From positions 248,001-312,000 of the forward strand of contig CAWKKW010000002.1 in assembly GCA_963850345.1 (NCBI GenBank): a stretch of DNA of 64,000 nucleotides, written 5' to 3'. The number at the start of each line of letters is the position of its first letter. Position 1 is the first letter of the stretch. The notes below the pieces were generated by a model that was given only the letters and a program-made list of their open reading frames with translations, was not told the origin of the DNA and made no database searches. Shown one piece after another: positions 34,950 through 43,226 of this stretch. This DNA comes from CAWKKW01 sp963850345 (GTDB lineage Bacteria; Acidobacteriota; Terriglobia; Terriglobales; Acidobacteriaceae). The translations under genes and the position numbers were made by a program.

Positions 34950-35202
34950 GGCGTTTCCTTCCCACCTTCCCGGATCACGCTCGTCCTACAATCGAGTCAT
35001 TTTTGCTAGGAGTCTTGCGGGTTTTCTCCCGAAGAGTCGCCTTCTCGCGCCGGTGATTGGTGGAGAGCGCCTGACTCTTGAGGCGGGAGAGTATGCGGTC
35101 GTTCGTCATTGGAATATGAGTGACGGAGCCGCACCTGCGAGTCGGTTCATACCGCCGGGCGCCAATGTAACATGCTCGCGATATTCATTCCTCCCCGCAA
35201 AG
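34950..35202. other. Region after integrase remnant, no recognised gene
   Basis: About 250 bp. A short plus-strand stretch reads RLTLEAGEYAVVRHWNM but has no family match I can name and no clean start. It may be leftover mobile-element sequence. Confidence 0.25.
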
Positions 35203-35499
35203 CTACTGGGGAGCTGCTGCCTTCTCGCTCTCCTGAACCGATTTGTTCTGCTCCTTCGTAGCGTCCGCTCGGTGCTTGGCTGCCTTGGCTTCAGCCTTTG
35301 CTGCTTTCTCTTGATGCTTCTGTTGCTCACGTTGTTTCTTCATGTCCGATTTGGACATGGCGGACGAAGTGGTGTCCGTTGTTCTAGTGGTCGTCGTCGT
35401 CTGAGTTGTTTGCGGGGTCGGAGATTGCTGAGCATCCGCACCCAGGTAGCCGGAGATGGCTAAGGCTGCTACAGATAACCGAAACAGTTGCGGCATCAT
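35203..35499 (-). CDS. Small secreted Thr-rich, Lys/Ala/Gln-rich protein
   Basis: 98 aa from ATG 35499 (GAAGGAG 8 bp upstream; in-frame upstream ATGs lack this). The signal peptide is about MMPQLFRLSVAALAISGYLGADAQ. The mature part starts with a Thr-rich tract (TTQTTTTTRTTDTTSS), followed by a highly charged Lys/Ala/Glu/Gln helix (KKQREQQKHQEKAAKAEAKAAKHRADATKEQ) ending AAAPQ. This is low complexity, so similarity to histone-like or LEA-like proteins would be compositional only. Function unknown; predicted periplasmic. Confidence 0.65.
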   Translation of the reverse strand: MMPQLFRLSVAALAISGYLGADAQQSPTPQTTQTTTTTRTTDTTSSAMSKSDMKKQREQQKHQEKAAKAEAKAAKHRADATKEQNKSVQESEKAAAPQ

Positions 35500-35654
35500 A
35501 TTTGTTGCTCCTTCGGCAAGACCGAATCCGTGGTCGCTTCGCGCCTGCATAGGTGTGATGAGAGGAAGTCTCATCAAGTTGCGACATGTCAGGACAGATA
35601 AGCAAAAACCAGAGATCTTCGGCAGTGCAGCCGTCTTTGATTCTACCTGCCAGA

Positions 35655-38600
35655 TTACGGCGCCGGATGCTCTGCAGGAAGGCTGAGCGGCATCTGATCG
35701 GGGAGATCGAGATACGCCCCGGAAAAGACCAGTCCGCGCTGTATCGGAAGAACAATCTCAACGTCGTTATCTTCGCCAGGCTTCACTTCGCCGTCCAGGT
35801 CTACGAAAAAGCATCGTGTAAACCCTTCTTTGCCGCCTCGCAGCCCGGGCACAACCTGGAAGGAATGAAGTGTCTTGTAAACGCCGTTGACCTTTACGCC
35901 TCCAGCAGACGCGCCTCCGGTTTGCCCAAAATCGCTAGTGCCGCCAGTTGACGTCTTGCTGACATTTAGCAGGTCATTGGGAACGAAGTTCGCCATGGAA
36001 GTCTCGGTTTCATCTTGCACCTGAAAGACGAGATAGGCCTTGTCATAGGCCCACGGCTCTTTCGACCAAACGCTGTCGGCAACGGATCGACTCAGATCAG
36101 AAGCCCTACCCTCTGGATACTTGAAGGTAGCCTTAAGCGTCACGGTATCAGGAGTGCTACTTACCCGAGTCCATTTGCCTACATATCGGCTCGGCACCTG
36201 CGGATCCGAGGCTTCCTGCGGCGGTGTAGCTTTCTCCGATGCTGAAGCGGCCGGAGCTATCCAGAGAATGCGGATCTGCTTGGCTGGAACAGTCACTGTT
36301 AGCTTTCCGCCCTGCACATAGTTGCCGTGATGGGGACCTTTGACGTCGGCGGAGCCCGGGTATACATCACTGACTCGGAACTGAGCCGAATCTGCGCCGT
36401 CCAGCTTCAGTTCAAGTTCCGCGGTTTCTGGAACGGCGTCAGAATTAATCAGGAAGACGAAACCACGATCGGATCGAATGTGGGCAAAGCCGTCGAGTGA
36501 TCCTAGATCGCCTCTCCATTGATCCGCATGGTGAACCGATCGATCAAATAGCCTGTCGACCTCTTTGAAATACTCCTTGTTTGCCTTCGCCCAGCTTAGC
36601 CACTTGTTCGCAAACTCACTCTCCGTATCGGGCATTTCCGGAGGGATGTCATTGAAGGTGACTTGCGCAGACATTGCCAGCCCGCTGAGGAGTGAATAGC
36701 GGAACCCGGCGCGGTCGTGGTTGAAGGTCTGATCATGCGCATAGTGATCCACGATATTCAGCAGCCTGAACGACGGCCTAAGATACAGAGTATGCAGGTC
36801 CCAGAAGTAATTGCGATTCAACTCGCCATAGAGACGGTCTGTGTGGATGTCGGCCGACACTGCCGGGTAATGGTCGTACCCATAAGCGTTTTGACCTCCG
36901 ACAATCACGCCGTACGACCGGCTATCGGCGTAACGGACATACTGAGGATTGGTCATGCCGCCATCCGCGCCAAGCATGATGCCAGGGCTTGCGTCATGAA
37001 GCTCCCGTCCAAATTGCAAAGCCTGCTGTCCCTGTGCGTAGATCGAGTACTTGCCCGTAAGCTTACCTGGCTGTGTGCCGTCGCAAGGCCATATCTCTAG
37101 GAAGTCTCCCCAATGCATTGCCTTTAACTGGTACTTCTTCACAAGCGCGACTGCAGCCGCTCTTCTACCCTGCGATTCCGGCGATAGCTTACATGGAGAC
37201 GGAGCGACGGGAGGGCCTCCCCAATTCGCGTTTGATCCCCAGTCATACCAAAAACCGGTTCCAACACCATGCCTAGTAGCTAGGTCGACCCACCTCTTGA
37301 TCACAGTGTCAGGCTGGGCCAGCGCGACTTGAAGGGGCTCATAGGTATCCATGTACTTGATACCGATCTTCTGAGCGACTTCGAATCGTTTCTCCGCTCT
37401 TTGTGGGAAGTCGAGCATCTCGCGCAAGCCGAAGTTCCCCGCCCAGCCCTCGGAGTAGACGTCGGGCCATCCTTCAGATATTGGGGAGACATGAGCATGG
37501 TACTCGGTTATCCACTCGCGAATCCCGAGATCCCAGCCGCCGATTTGTTCACCGCGATTCTCGTAGATGCCGACAACTGCTTTCTCTGTGTCCACTGATT
37601 TGCCGGGGAGGATAGTGGCTGCCGGGTAATAAGTCAGCGTATCCCCCACATGATCCCAGTAAACAGTTTCAAGGCAGGAGAAGAATCCGCCTTTACCCAT
37701 TCGATAGATCGGATAAGTCAGTTCAGGGCCAGCGACGAGGTTTAAGGTCCTAGGCATCCCCAAAGAGGAAAGCGTCACATCCATCGCCTTCATCTCACGG
37801 GTGGTCTTGTTTGTAACCGTCAGCCACTTATGAAAAAAGTGGTCCTCTTTGCCCAATTCATAATGGACCGCGACATCGCCGTCCCTGGAAGTTAGGTGGA
37901 CTCTGAGTCGCGCGACATCTCGCGTTGACTCCGAGGTGTTCACATCGCTGACCCGAAACTGGTCTGGGGAAAGCTCACCCTCACTCGTTTTTATGAGGAA
38001 GGTCTTTGAGGACGGAAGAGAAACCTGCTCCCCAGTGACCAAATTGGTGAGACGGTTCTCCTTTAGCGAACCGTTTGCGGAAATTGCCAGCTCCAGAAAT
38101 CCGTTTGAAAGGCGAAACTCATGAGGCCCTTGTTCCTGGACAGCAGCACGCTGCTGGGCCCACTTGGTTTCTGTAACGATCAGGGTTGGACGAAGAGTAT
38201 CGCGGAATATCTTAGGTTGCTTGGGCTCAACAATGGTAGGACCCACCCGGTCAGAGTTCGCGTCCCCTCCCAAGGCTTCGTTATAATTCGGGTGGTCCAT
38301 GTAGCTGTTCTTAACCATCGGTCCGATTGTGCCGGCAGGCGATGATATGGGTTGGAATGGCGCCTCCGAGTAGACCTCCAGCTCTGAAACGTAGATGCCT
38401 AAGAGATCCGGGAACCGGCGCGACTCAGGATCCGGCGGTTCGACAAACAACAAGCGAATACGGGTTGTGTTTACCGGCTCGAAGGTGTAGCGGACTCCGC
38501 TCGTTTCCTCTCCGTAGATCTGGTGTTCGACCGTTGCCCACTTACCGTCGGCCCAGTACTGCAGTTCTGTGGATTCCTGGGTGCGTGCCACACCAGGGCT

Positions 38601-38927
38601 GGGAACCATGCGACCGTCGACATAGCGAACAACGACCGCGGAAACCTTCTGCGGCACGCTCCATTCCACTCCAATATCGGCAGGCAGGTTGACGGACTGC
38701 GCCGTCCAGTAGGTACGTACGCTGCCGTCATTGACCCGCGAGGGCTCATGCTCCGGAACAACTTGCACCCCTGGCTCCCACGACTGCGCATGGGCGCCCG
38801 CTGCTTGCAGTGCGAGGTTCTGTGCCGATGCGTCAAGACCGAGGCGGAACCCTCCTCCGAGAAGGAACCATAGTGCGATCAGGGCAGTTGCTCTGCTATG
38901 GAGGAAAAAGGCGGTTCTAGATCTCAT
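35655..38927 (-). CDS. Secreted glycoside-hydrolase-like protein with N-terminal F5/8C (discoidin) domain
   Basis: 1090 aa. A signal peptide (about 1-36, ending ASAQ) precedes a discoidin-type carbohydrate-binding domain (about 38-190; NDGSVRTYWTAQSVNLPADIGVEW ... TRIRLLFVEPP). A beta-sandwich follows (about 265-450), then a barrel-like central region (about 460-760) with IKYMDTYEPLQVAL, GTGFWYDWGSNANWGGPP and LKAMHWGDFLEIWPCDG, resembling clan-D (GH27/GH36/GH97-like) alpha-glycosidases. A C-terminal beta-domain (about 910-1080) may bind sugar. Catalytic Asp residues were not assigned. A TGACAC/GTGTCA palindrome lies about 45 bp upstream. Confidence 0.72.
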   Translation of the reverse strand: MRSRTAFFLHSRATALIALWFLLGGGFRLGLDASAQNLALQAAGAHAQSWEPGVQVVPEHEPSRVNDGSVRTYWTAQSVNLPADIGVEWSVPQKVSAVVVRYVDGRMVPSPGVARTQESTELQYWADGKWATVEHQIYGEETSGVRYTFEPVNTTRIRLLFVEPPDPESRRFPDLLGIYVSELEVYSEAPFQPISSPAGTIGPMVKNSYMDHPNYNEALGGDANSDRVGPTIVEPKQPKIFRDTLRPTLIVTETKWAQQRAAVQEQGPHEFRLSNGFLELAISANGSLKENRLTNLVTGEQVSLPSSKTFLIKTSEGELSPDQFRVSDVNTSESTRDVARLRVHLTSRDGDVAVHYELGKEDHFFHKWLTVTNKTTREMKAMDVTLSSLGMPRTLNLVAGPELTYPIYRMGKGGFFSCLETVYWDHVGDTLTYYPAATILPGKSVDTEKAVVGIYENRGEQIGGWDLGIREWITEYHAHVSPISEGWPDVYSEGWAGNFGLREMLDFPQRAEKRFEVAQKIGIKYMDTYEPLQVALAQPDTVIKRWVDLATRHGVGTGFWYDWGSNANWGGPPVAPSPCKLSPESQGRRAAAVALVKKYQLKAMHWGDFLEIWPCDGTQPGKLTGKYSIYAQGQQALQFGRELHDASPGIMLGADGGMTNPQYVRYADSRSYGVIVGGQNAYGYDHYPAVSADIHTDRLYGELNRNYFWDLHTLYLRPSFRLLNIVDHYAHDQTFNHDRAGFRYSLLSGLAMSAQVTFNDIPPEMPDTESEFANKWLSWAKANKEYFKEVDRLFDRSVHHADQWRGDLGSLDGFAHIRSDRGFVFLINSDAVPETAELELKLDGADSAQFRVSDVYPGSADVKGPHHGNYVQGGKLTVTVPAKQIRILWIAPAASASEKATPPQEASDPQVPSRYVGKWTRVSSTPDTVTLKATFKYPEGRASDLSRSVADSVWSKEPWAYDKAYLVFQVQDETETSMANFVPNDLLNVSKTSTGGTSDFGQTGGASAGGVKVNGVYKTLHSFQVVPGLRGGKEGFTRCFFVDLDGEVKPGEDNDVEIVLPIQRGLVFSGAYLDLPDQMPLSLPAEHPAP

Positions 38928-38972
38928 CTCAGGTGTAACTCCTATTCTTCTTCACACGTGGCACAGGCGGCT

Positions 38973-38989
38973 TGACACTTATCGTGTCA
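38973..38989. promoter_or_regulatory. Palindromic operator candidate upstream of glycosidase gene
   Basis: TGACAC-TTATC-GTGTCA, two perfect 6-bp arms around a 5-bp spacer. It is placed 46-62 bp upstream of the 38927 start, where a regulator would overlap the promoter. The size and symmetry suit a dimeric HTH regulator. No regulator gene is intact nearby. Inference from sequence only. Confidence 0.45.
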
Positions 38990-39051
38990 CGGCTATCTGC
39001 GGATTGACTCATACTTCGGGGTCTCTAGACTGCCGCGCTCAAGTTGTCACC

Positions 39052-39228
39052 TCATACCCGGAGATCAGTGAATGTTAGGTGGTGCTCTATGCCGAGGACG
39101 TTCGTGAGGGCTATGCTGGGCCACGGTTTGTCCCTCGGACTGATCAGAACTAGTGCCCCCTGTGATGCCCGCGCGATGGCTACGCCTTGGTTGGCCGTAA
39201 GCAACTGCAAAACTAGCACTACCACTCG
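39052..39228 (-). pseudogene. LysR-type regulator C-terminal remnant
   Basis: Between the glycosidase and ThuA-like genes the minus strand reads VLQLLTANQGVAIARASQGALVLISPRDKPWPSIAL ... LTFTDLRV and stops at 39052. The pattern V-LQ-L-x-AN-GVAI ... is the end of a LysR substrate-binding domain. The rest of a LysR gene is missing. The match is short and by eye, so another origin is possible. Confidence 0.35.
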
Positions 39229-39340
39229 TCTGTCGAATCAATCCTCGGTACGTGGCAGCACGCAAGGCTCATGCCGAACGAACGGGCTTGCCCATCGCAC
39301 TTTGAAGAGGTACCTTCCTTTCGCAATGAGCAACCCTCCT

Positions 39341-41296
39341 TCAAGGTGCTATTGCCAATTCGTGCGACCACGCACCGGCGGGAAGTTCAATCTTTATCGG
39401 TTCTGCGGAACTAGGCGGCCGTCTTAAAGAGTAAGGTTTTCCATCGACGGCGATGCGAGCCTGAGTAGTGTTCAATCGTTGCCGAACTGCGTCAGAGGTC
39501 CACAATTGCCAGGAGGAAGAATGGCTGGCAAAGTACGCGCAGTAATGAGGATCGTGAGCAAAGCCTATGCGCAGATCCCCGTCTCGCAGGGACCCATCGA
39601 TGGCAGTATGCAGGATCGCGACATATTGATTAGTGCCGAGCGCGTGGTAATCACCCGGCAATGCTGTCAGAATCTTCTCAATGAAATTGTGGTCGAGCGA
39701 AACGTCCCGGTCGTGGAAGGTGAGCAGCACCGGCCCATCGGGGTGAGCACTCCATCGACTAGGAACAAACGCAGCGAGCGAGTCGTAGCTAGTCTCTTCG
39801 CTAGGTATGACACCTGCCATGTCGAGCACAAGTTCCTGATCCAGATAGAAAGCATCGGGTCCGCCGTGGAATATTCCGAACCCAAGCCTCGCTGCCAGAG
39901 CGGCCGTGTGCGTGAACTGAGAGTGAGACCAGATGTTGTTGCCTGGCTTGATTTCAAGCGGCTGCCTGCCAAAGTCCAGCCTTAGTGCTGCAAGCGACTG
40001 TTTCATGTGGAAGACTTGTGTAGCTGCTGGAATATCTTTGCCACGCCGCTGATCCCAAAACTCCGCGTACCAACCCAGCACCGAGCCCTCTCCCGAAGGA
40101 TTTGCTGTCCACCATGGCCCGGGCGCAGACTCTAAATCAGGTTGCATGTGACTCCAACCGTGGCTTTCGATATCGAGAATGCCCGCATCGGCGCCAGCGA
40201 TTAAACCGCGTCGCGTGGAAGCATAATCTTGCGAAAACCCGTAACTATCGCGGAACTTTTGCCCCCATGGCGATAAGATCCGTTTCGAGTGTCGATCGAC
40301 AAAACCGGAATTCACCTCCACGCTGGCTGTGAAGTGATGGCGCTTCAATGGGAGAATTAGATCGCGTTGCAGCGCCTCCTCATTGGGCTCCTGATCGTGC
40401 CAGTAAGAAAGGAAACCCTTGTCCGACGTTCCCCAATCGTCTAACTCCAACGTAATAGCGTGGGCGTAGTCCACATCTGGCGTAACCACAAAGCCCAGAT
40501 CCAACACTAAAGATTGGAATAGCAGATCCCTCCAGAATGCGCTGCTGGTAAAGAGCGCAGGACCTGGAATCCCTAACCACACTGCCGCGTTGCTTTCATC
40601 CAATGGATGAACCGTTACAACCGGATGCGAGCCTTGTTCCACCAGAGTCTTTGCGGTTGAAGGTAAGACGGAAAGAGTTTCGGCAACAAACCCCTGAATG
40701 GGCAATTCAACCTTGTGTGAGTCCGAGTCGCGCAAGAGGAAATGAGGTTGGGTGATGCGAAGGGGATCCGATGACGTATACGACTCCAGGAACTTCTGGC
40801 CGGCTATGCGTTCGAGCACGGGATCGAGAAGCCGGGAATGAATGGCGATGAACCCGGTTCCCGCGTGAGTCGCTTCTTCCAGCGAGTCTAGATTTTGACC
40901 TTCATAAGAATCCAAGTCGGCCATCCATAAGATCGCGCCATAGCGCACCACTCCTGATGTCTGAAACAAATAGGACGCATCAAGACGTTGCTGATCCAAT
41001 CGCAAAATATCGAAGGGAATGGACCATGCTTTAAGCAGCGCAGCCAAGGGCTGGAACGAGTCGACTTCGCGGCCGACCACGTTGCTCATCGGATCGCCCC
41101 ACTGTTCGACAACAAGTAAGACACGGTACGGTTTGTCAGCCACCATCTGATCAGTGGCGGCAGTGACTACGCAAAAGGATGTTCTGGGCGCTCCAAAAAA
41201 AAGGACACCGGTAATAAACAGTGAGCATAAGCGCCGAGATAGTCTGTGCCCTGTAGCTTTCAAGTACTTCACGTGGATCCGATCATTACAAAGCAT
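39341..41296 (-). CDS. Secreted two-domain protein: ThuA/GATase-like plus polysaccharide-deacetylase-like
   Basis: 651 aa. A long, charged N-terminal region precedes a hydrophobic signal (SLFITGVLFFGAPRTSF, about 26-42). Residues about 55-270 look like a flavodoxin/GATase1-like (ThuA) domain: RVLLVVEQWGD, RYGAILWMADLDSY, ATHAGTGFIAIHSR. Residues about 280-560 look like a NodB-type deacetylase barrel: HAITLELDDWG (putative metal Asp), DIESHGWSHMQPDL (His pair), and FTHTAALAARLGF. The C-terminus is a beta domain. It lies among carbohydrate genes and may act on acetylated or modified glycans; the two-domain assignment is inferred from motifs. Confidence 0.62.
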   Translation of the reverse strand: MLCNDRIHVKYLKATGHRLSRRLCSLFITGVLFFGAPRTSFCVVTAATDQMVADKPYRVLLVVEQWGDPMSNVVGREVDSFQPLAALLKAWSIPFDILRLDQQRLDASYLFQTSGVVRYGAILWMADLDSYEGQNLDSLEEATHAGTGFIAIHSRLLDPVLERIAGQKFLESYTSSDPLRITQPHFLLRDSDSHKVELPIQGFVAETLSVLPSTAKTLVEQGSHPVVTVHPLDESNAAVWLGIPGPALFTSSAFWRDLLFQSLVLDLGFVVTPDVDYAHAITLELDDWGTSDKGFLSYWHDQEPNEEALQRDLILPLKRHHFTASVEVNSGFVDRHSKRILSPWGQKFRDSYGFSQDYASTRRGLIAGADAGILDIESHGWSHMQPDLESAPGPWWTANPSGEGSVLGWYAEFWDQRRGKDIPAATQVFHMKQSLAALRLDFGRQPLEIKPGNNIWSHSQFTHTAALAARLGFGIFHGGPDAFYLDQELVLDMAGVIPSEETSYDSLAAFVPSRWSAHPDGPVLLTFHDRDVSLDHNFIEKILTALPGDYHALGTNQYVAILHTAIDGSLRDGDLRIGFAHDPHYCAYFASHSSSWQLWTSDAVRQRLNTTQARIAVDGKPYSLRRPPSSAEPIKIELPAGAWSHELAIAP

Positions 41297-41921
41297 CGAC
41301 TCTCCTGTTGTCTAAATCGAGCCCCTGCCTGTTACGTATGGCGCTTGCCGAGACCTCGAGGGCCTCGCTCGAAGACTGGATATTAGCATGCTGCAGCGAG
41401 CCTTCTTCCGTTGGTCACTCCCATTGCTGTACGTTATAGTCCAGCATCTTGGACGCCATTCGTCCGCACGCCGGCTCACCCATCGACACCTTACCTCGCC
41501 GAGGGATATTTCAGAAACGCTGCTCGTTGATGCAAGAGTGTAAATCCCTAGGAATGACTAAACTTTGTTCAGAGCTGAGCATGCGGCTCAGGACTCTCAC
41601 ACCGTTGGCGATCTTTAGTCCTGGCCTTCTATGCTGCTGTACTTTTCAATCATCAGGCTGGAGTGATAAGAGCTCCCCTCGTGGACGGAAGCGACAAATC
41701 GGCATTGATCGGTTGGACAGGAGGAATGCGGATTTGGCGGTCCAGCAGAATGGACGGAAACCCGCTCTGCCCGGAGAAGTTCATTGACGAGTGTTATGGA
41801 CCAACGCAGTATTTCGGGTAGACGGCTGCTGGTGAGTCCAAAATCACCCGACCGTATTCGCCAACGGAACTGCAAGTAGCAGCTTACGCCTTTACCTTTA
41901 GTGGACCCATCGAGGTATCTC
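41297..41921. other. Long intergenic region with operator-like palindrome
   Basis: 625 bp between divergent genes. Small open frames here lack family motifs; one plus-strand frame contains NPLCPEKFIDECYGPTQYFG, which might be the tail of a lost gene, but it has no start. The region holds a palindrome at 41740-41755 (separate entry). Confidence 0.35.
41740..41755. promoter_or_regulatory. Operator candidate, GTCCA-N6-TGGAC
   Basis: GTCCA-GCAGAA-TGGAC, perfect 5-bp arms and 6-bp spacer, 167-182 bp upstream of the HGSNAT-like start. The same architecture occurs at 63246-63265 and 63770-63789. A lone half-site TTGGACAG occurs nearby at about 41713-41720. Confidence 0.4.
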
Positions 41922-43079
41922 ATGACGGAGGCTATCGAAGCTCTCCACCCGGATTCGGTTGAACTATCTGAAGCAGGCACAACGTTGCGGAATGAACAGG
42001 CGCCGCCAGTGTCTAAACGCCTGGTTTCCCTGGATGTATTTCGTGGGTGGACGATGTTCTGGATTGTTGGTGGTGCCGCTATCCTAGATAGCCTGCAGCA
42101 CCTAAGCCCGAATCCCGTGTTGAATGCCATTATTTACGAACTTACCCATACGGAGTGGCGTGGCTTGCGGTTTGAGGATTGCATCTGGCCTTCCTTCATG
42201 TTGATGACCGGGATGTCACTGCCATTCTCATACGCAAAGCGTTCTCTCATACAGTCCCATGCGGAGATTACCGTTCGCGTGTTGCAAAGGTTTGCGGTTC
42301 TATTCCTGCTGGGATCATTGCGCGAATCCATCTCATTTCATCATCCATACCTGGTTGAGTTAAGCAGCGCATTGCAGCCAATCGCGATTGCTTATCTGGC
42401 TGCATTCTTGCTTATCAGAAGATCATGGAAGACCCAGGCCGCAGTGGCCATTTCGATCCTGGTTGGCTACGCCGTGTTATTGGCCTTCGTGTCCGCTCCA
42501 GGCGTGCCCGCGGGCAGCTATGCCTATGACAGAAATCTTGTTCTGTGGACCGACCTCGCGACGGTTGGCCGCGTGCTGCCGGAGCACTGGGGCACTGTGA
42601 TCTGTACCATCCCGACTATTGCCACGACCATTCTCGGGCTGCTCTTGGGGCGTTTGCTCATGAGTGGCCGAAGTGCCACCTTCAAGATGAGGATAATCGC
42701 TGCTGTCGGGGTGGTTGCGGTTGCTCTCGGATTCGCTCTCAACCCGGTTATTCCTATTGTCATGAAAATGTGGACTACTTCTTATGGTCTTGCGTCCGCG
42801 GGATGGGCTTGCCTCATGTTCCTCGCGTTCTATTGGATTGTTGATGTAAGAGGCTGGAAGCGCTGGGGCTTTCCCTTTGTGGTCATCGGGATGAATGCAG
42901 TCGCCATTTATATGTCGCAGAGCATTGTGCCTTGGGCGAGCATAGTCAGTATCTTCACGTCTTCGGGGACGAGGCTCTTCGGGTCCTTCACACCCTTCGT
43001 GCTTGCGATTTGCACCATGACGCTGGAGTGGCTTGTCCTCTACTGGATGTACAAGAAAAAAATCTTTCTCACCGCGTAG
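41922..43079 (+). CDS. HGSNAT-like (DUF5009/DUF1624) membrane acyltransferase
   Basis: 385 aa from ATG 41922 (GAGG 6 bp upstream); an in-frame GTG lies at 41901. About ten transmembrane helices. The N-terminal signature RLVSLDVFRGWTMFWIV and FEDCIWPSFMLMTGMSLPFSYAKR match bacterial relatives of heparan-alpha-glucosaminide N-acetyltransferase. The C-terminal IGMNAVAIYMSQSIV is also typical. In the family, an acetyl group is passed across the membrane to an amino sugar. The neighbours (glycosidase-like, deacetylase-like, TonB receptor) suggest a role in glycan uptake or modification. Substrate unknown. Confidence 0.82.
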   Translation: MTEAIEALHPDSVELSEAGTTLRNEQAPPVSKRLVSLDVFRGWTMFWIVGGAAILDSLQHLSPNPVLNAIIYELTHTEWRGLRFEDCIWPSFMLMTGMSLPFSYAKRSLIQSHAEITVRVLQRFAVLFLLGSLRESISFHHPYLVELSSALQPIAIAYLAAFLLIRRSWKTQAAVAISILVGYAVLLAFVSAPGVPAGSYAYDRNLVLWTDLATVGRVLPEHWGTVICTIPTIATTILGLLLGRLLMSGRSATFKMRIIAAVGVVAVALGFALNPVIPIVMKMWTTSYGLASAGWACLMFLAFYWIVDVRGWKRWGFPFVVIGMNAVAIYMSQSIVPWASIVSIFTSSGTRLFGSFTPFVLAICTMTLEWLVLYWMYKKKIFLTA

Positions 43080-43226
43080 CGAACCCGGTCCGTTTCTTAA
43101 AGAGTGCCAAGACACCGCTTCGTTCTATAGAGGAGGAAACGCCCGCGATGCCTCAGCGTTCGTCTCAACATAAGAATAGGTGAGTCGATCCATCTTCTAA
43201 GTAACATCAGTGCCGCGAGGATACAG

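Noticed and set aside
39044..39427. 127-aa plus-strand open frame
   Set aside because: Low-complexity Arg/Ser-rich product, antisense to the LysR-like remnant and to the end of the ThuA-like gene.
41449..41787. 112-aa plus-strand open frame in the 41.3-41.9 kb gap
   Set aside because: No ribosome-binding site or family motif; the palindrome at 41740 lies inside it.
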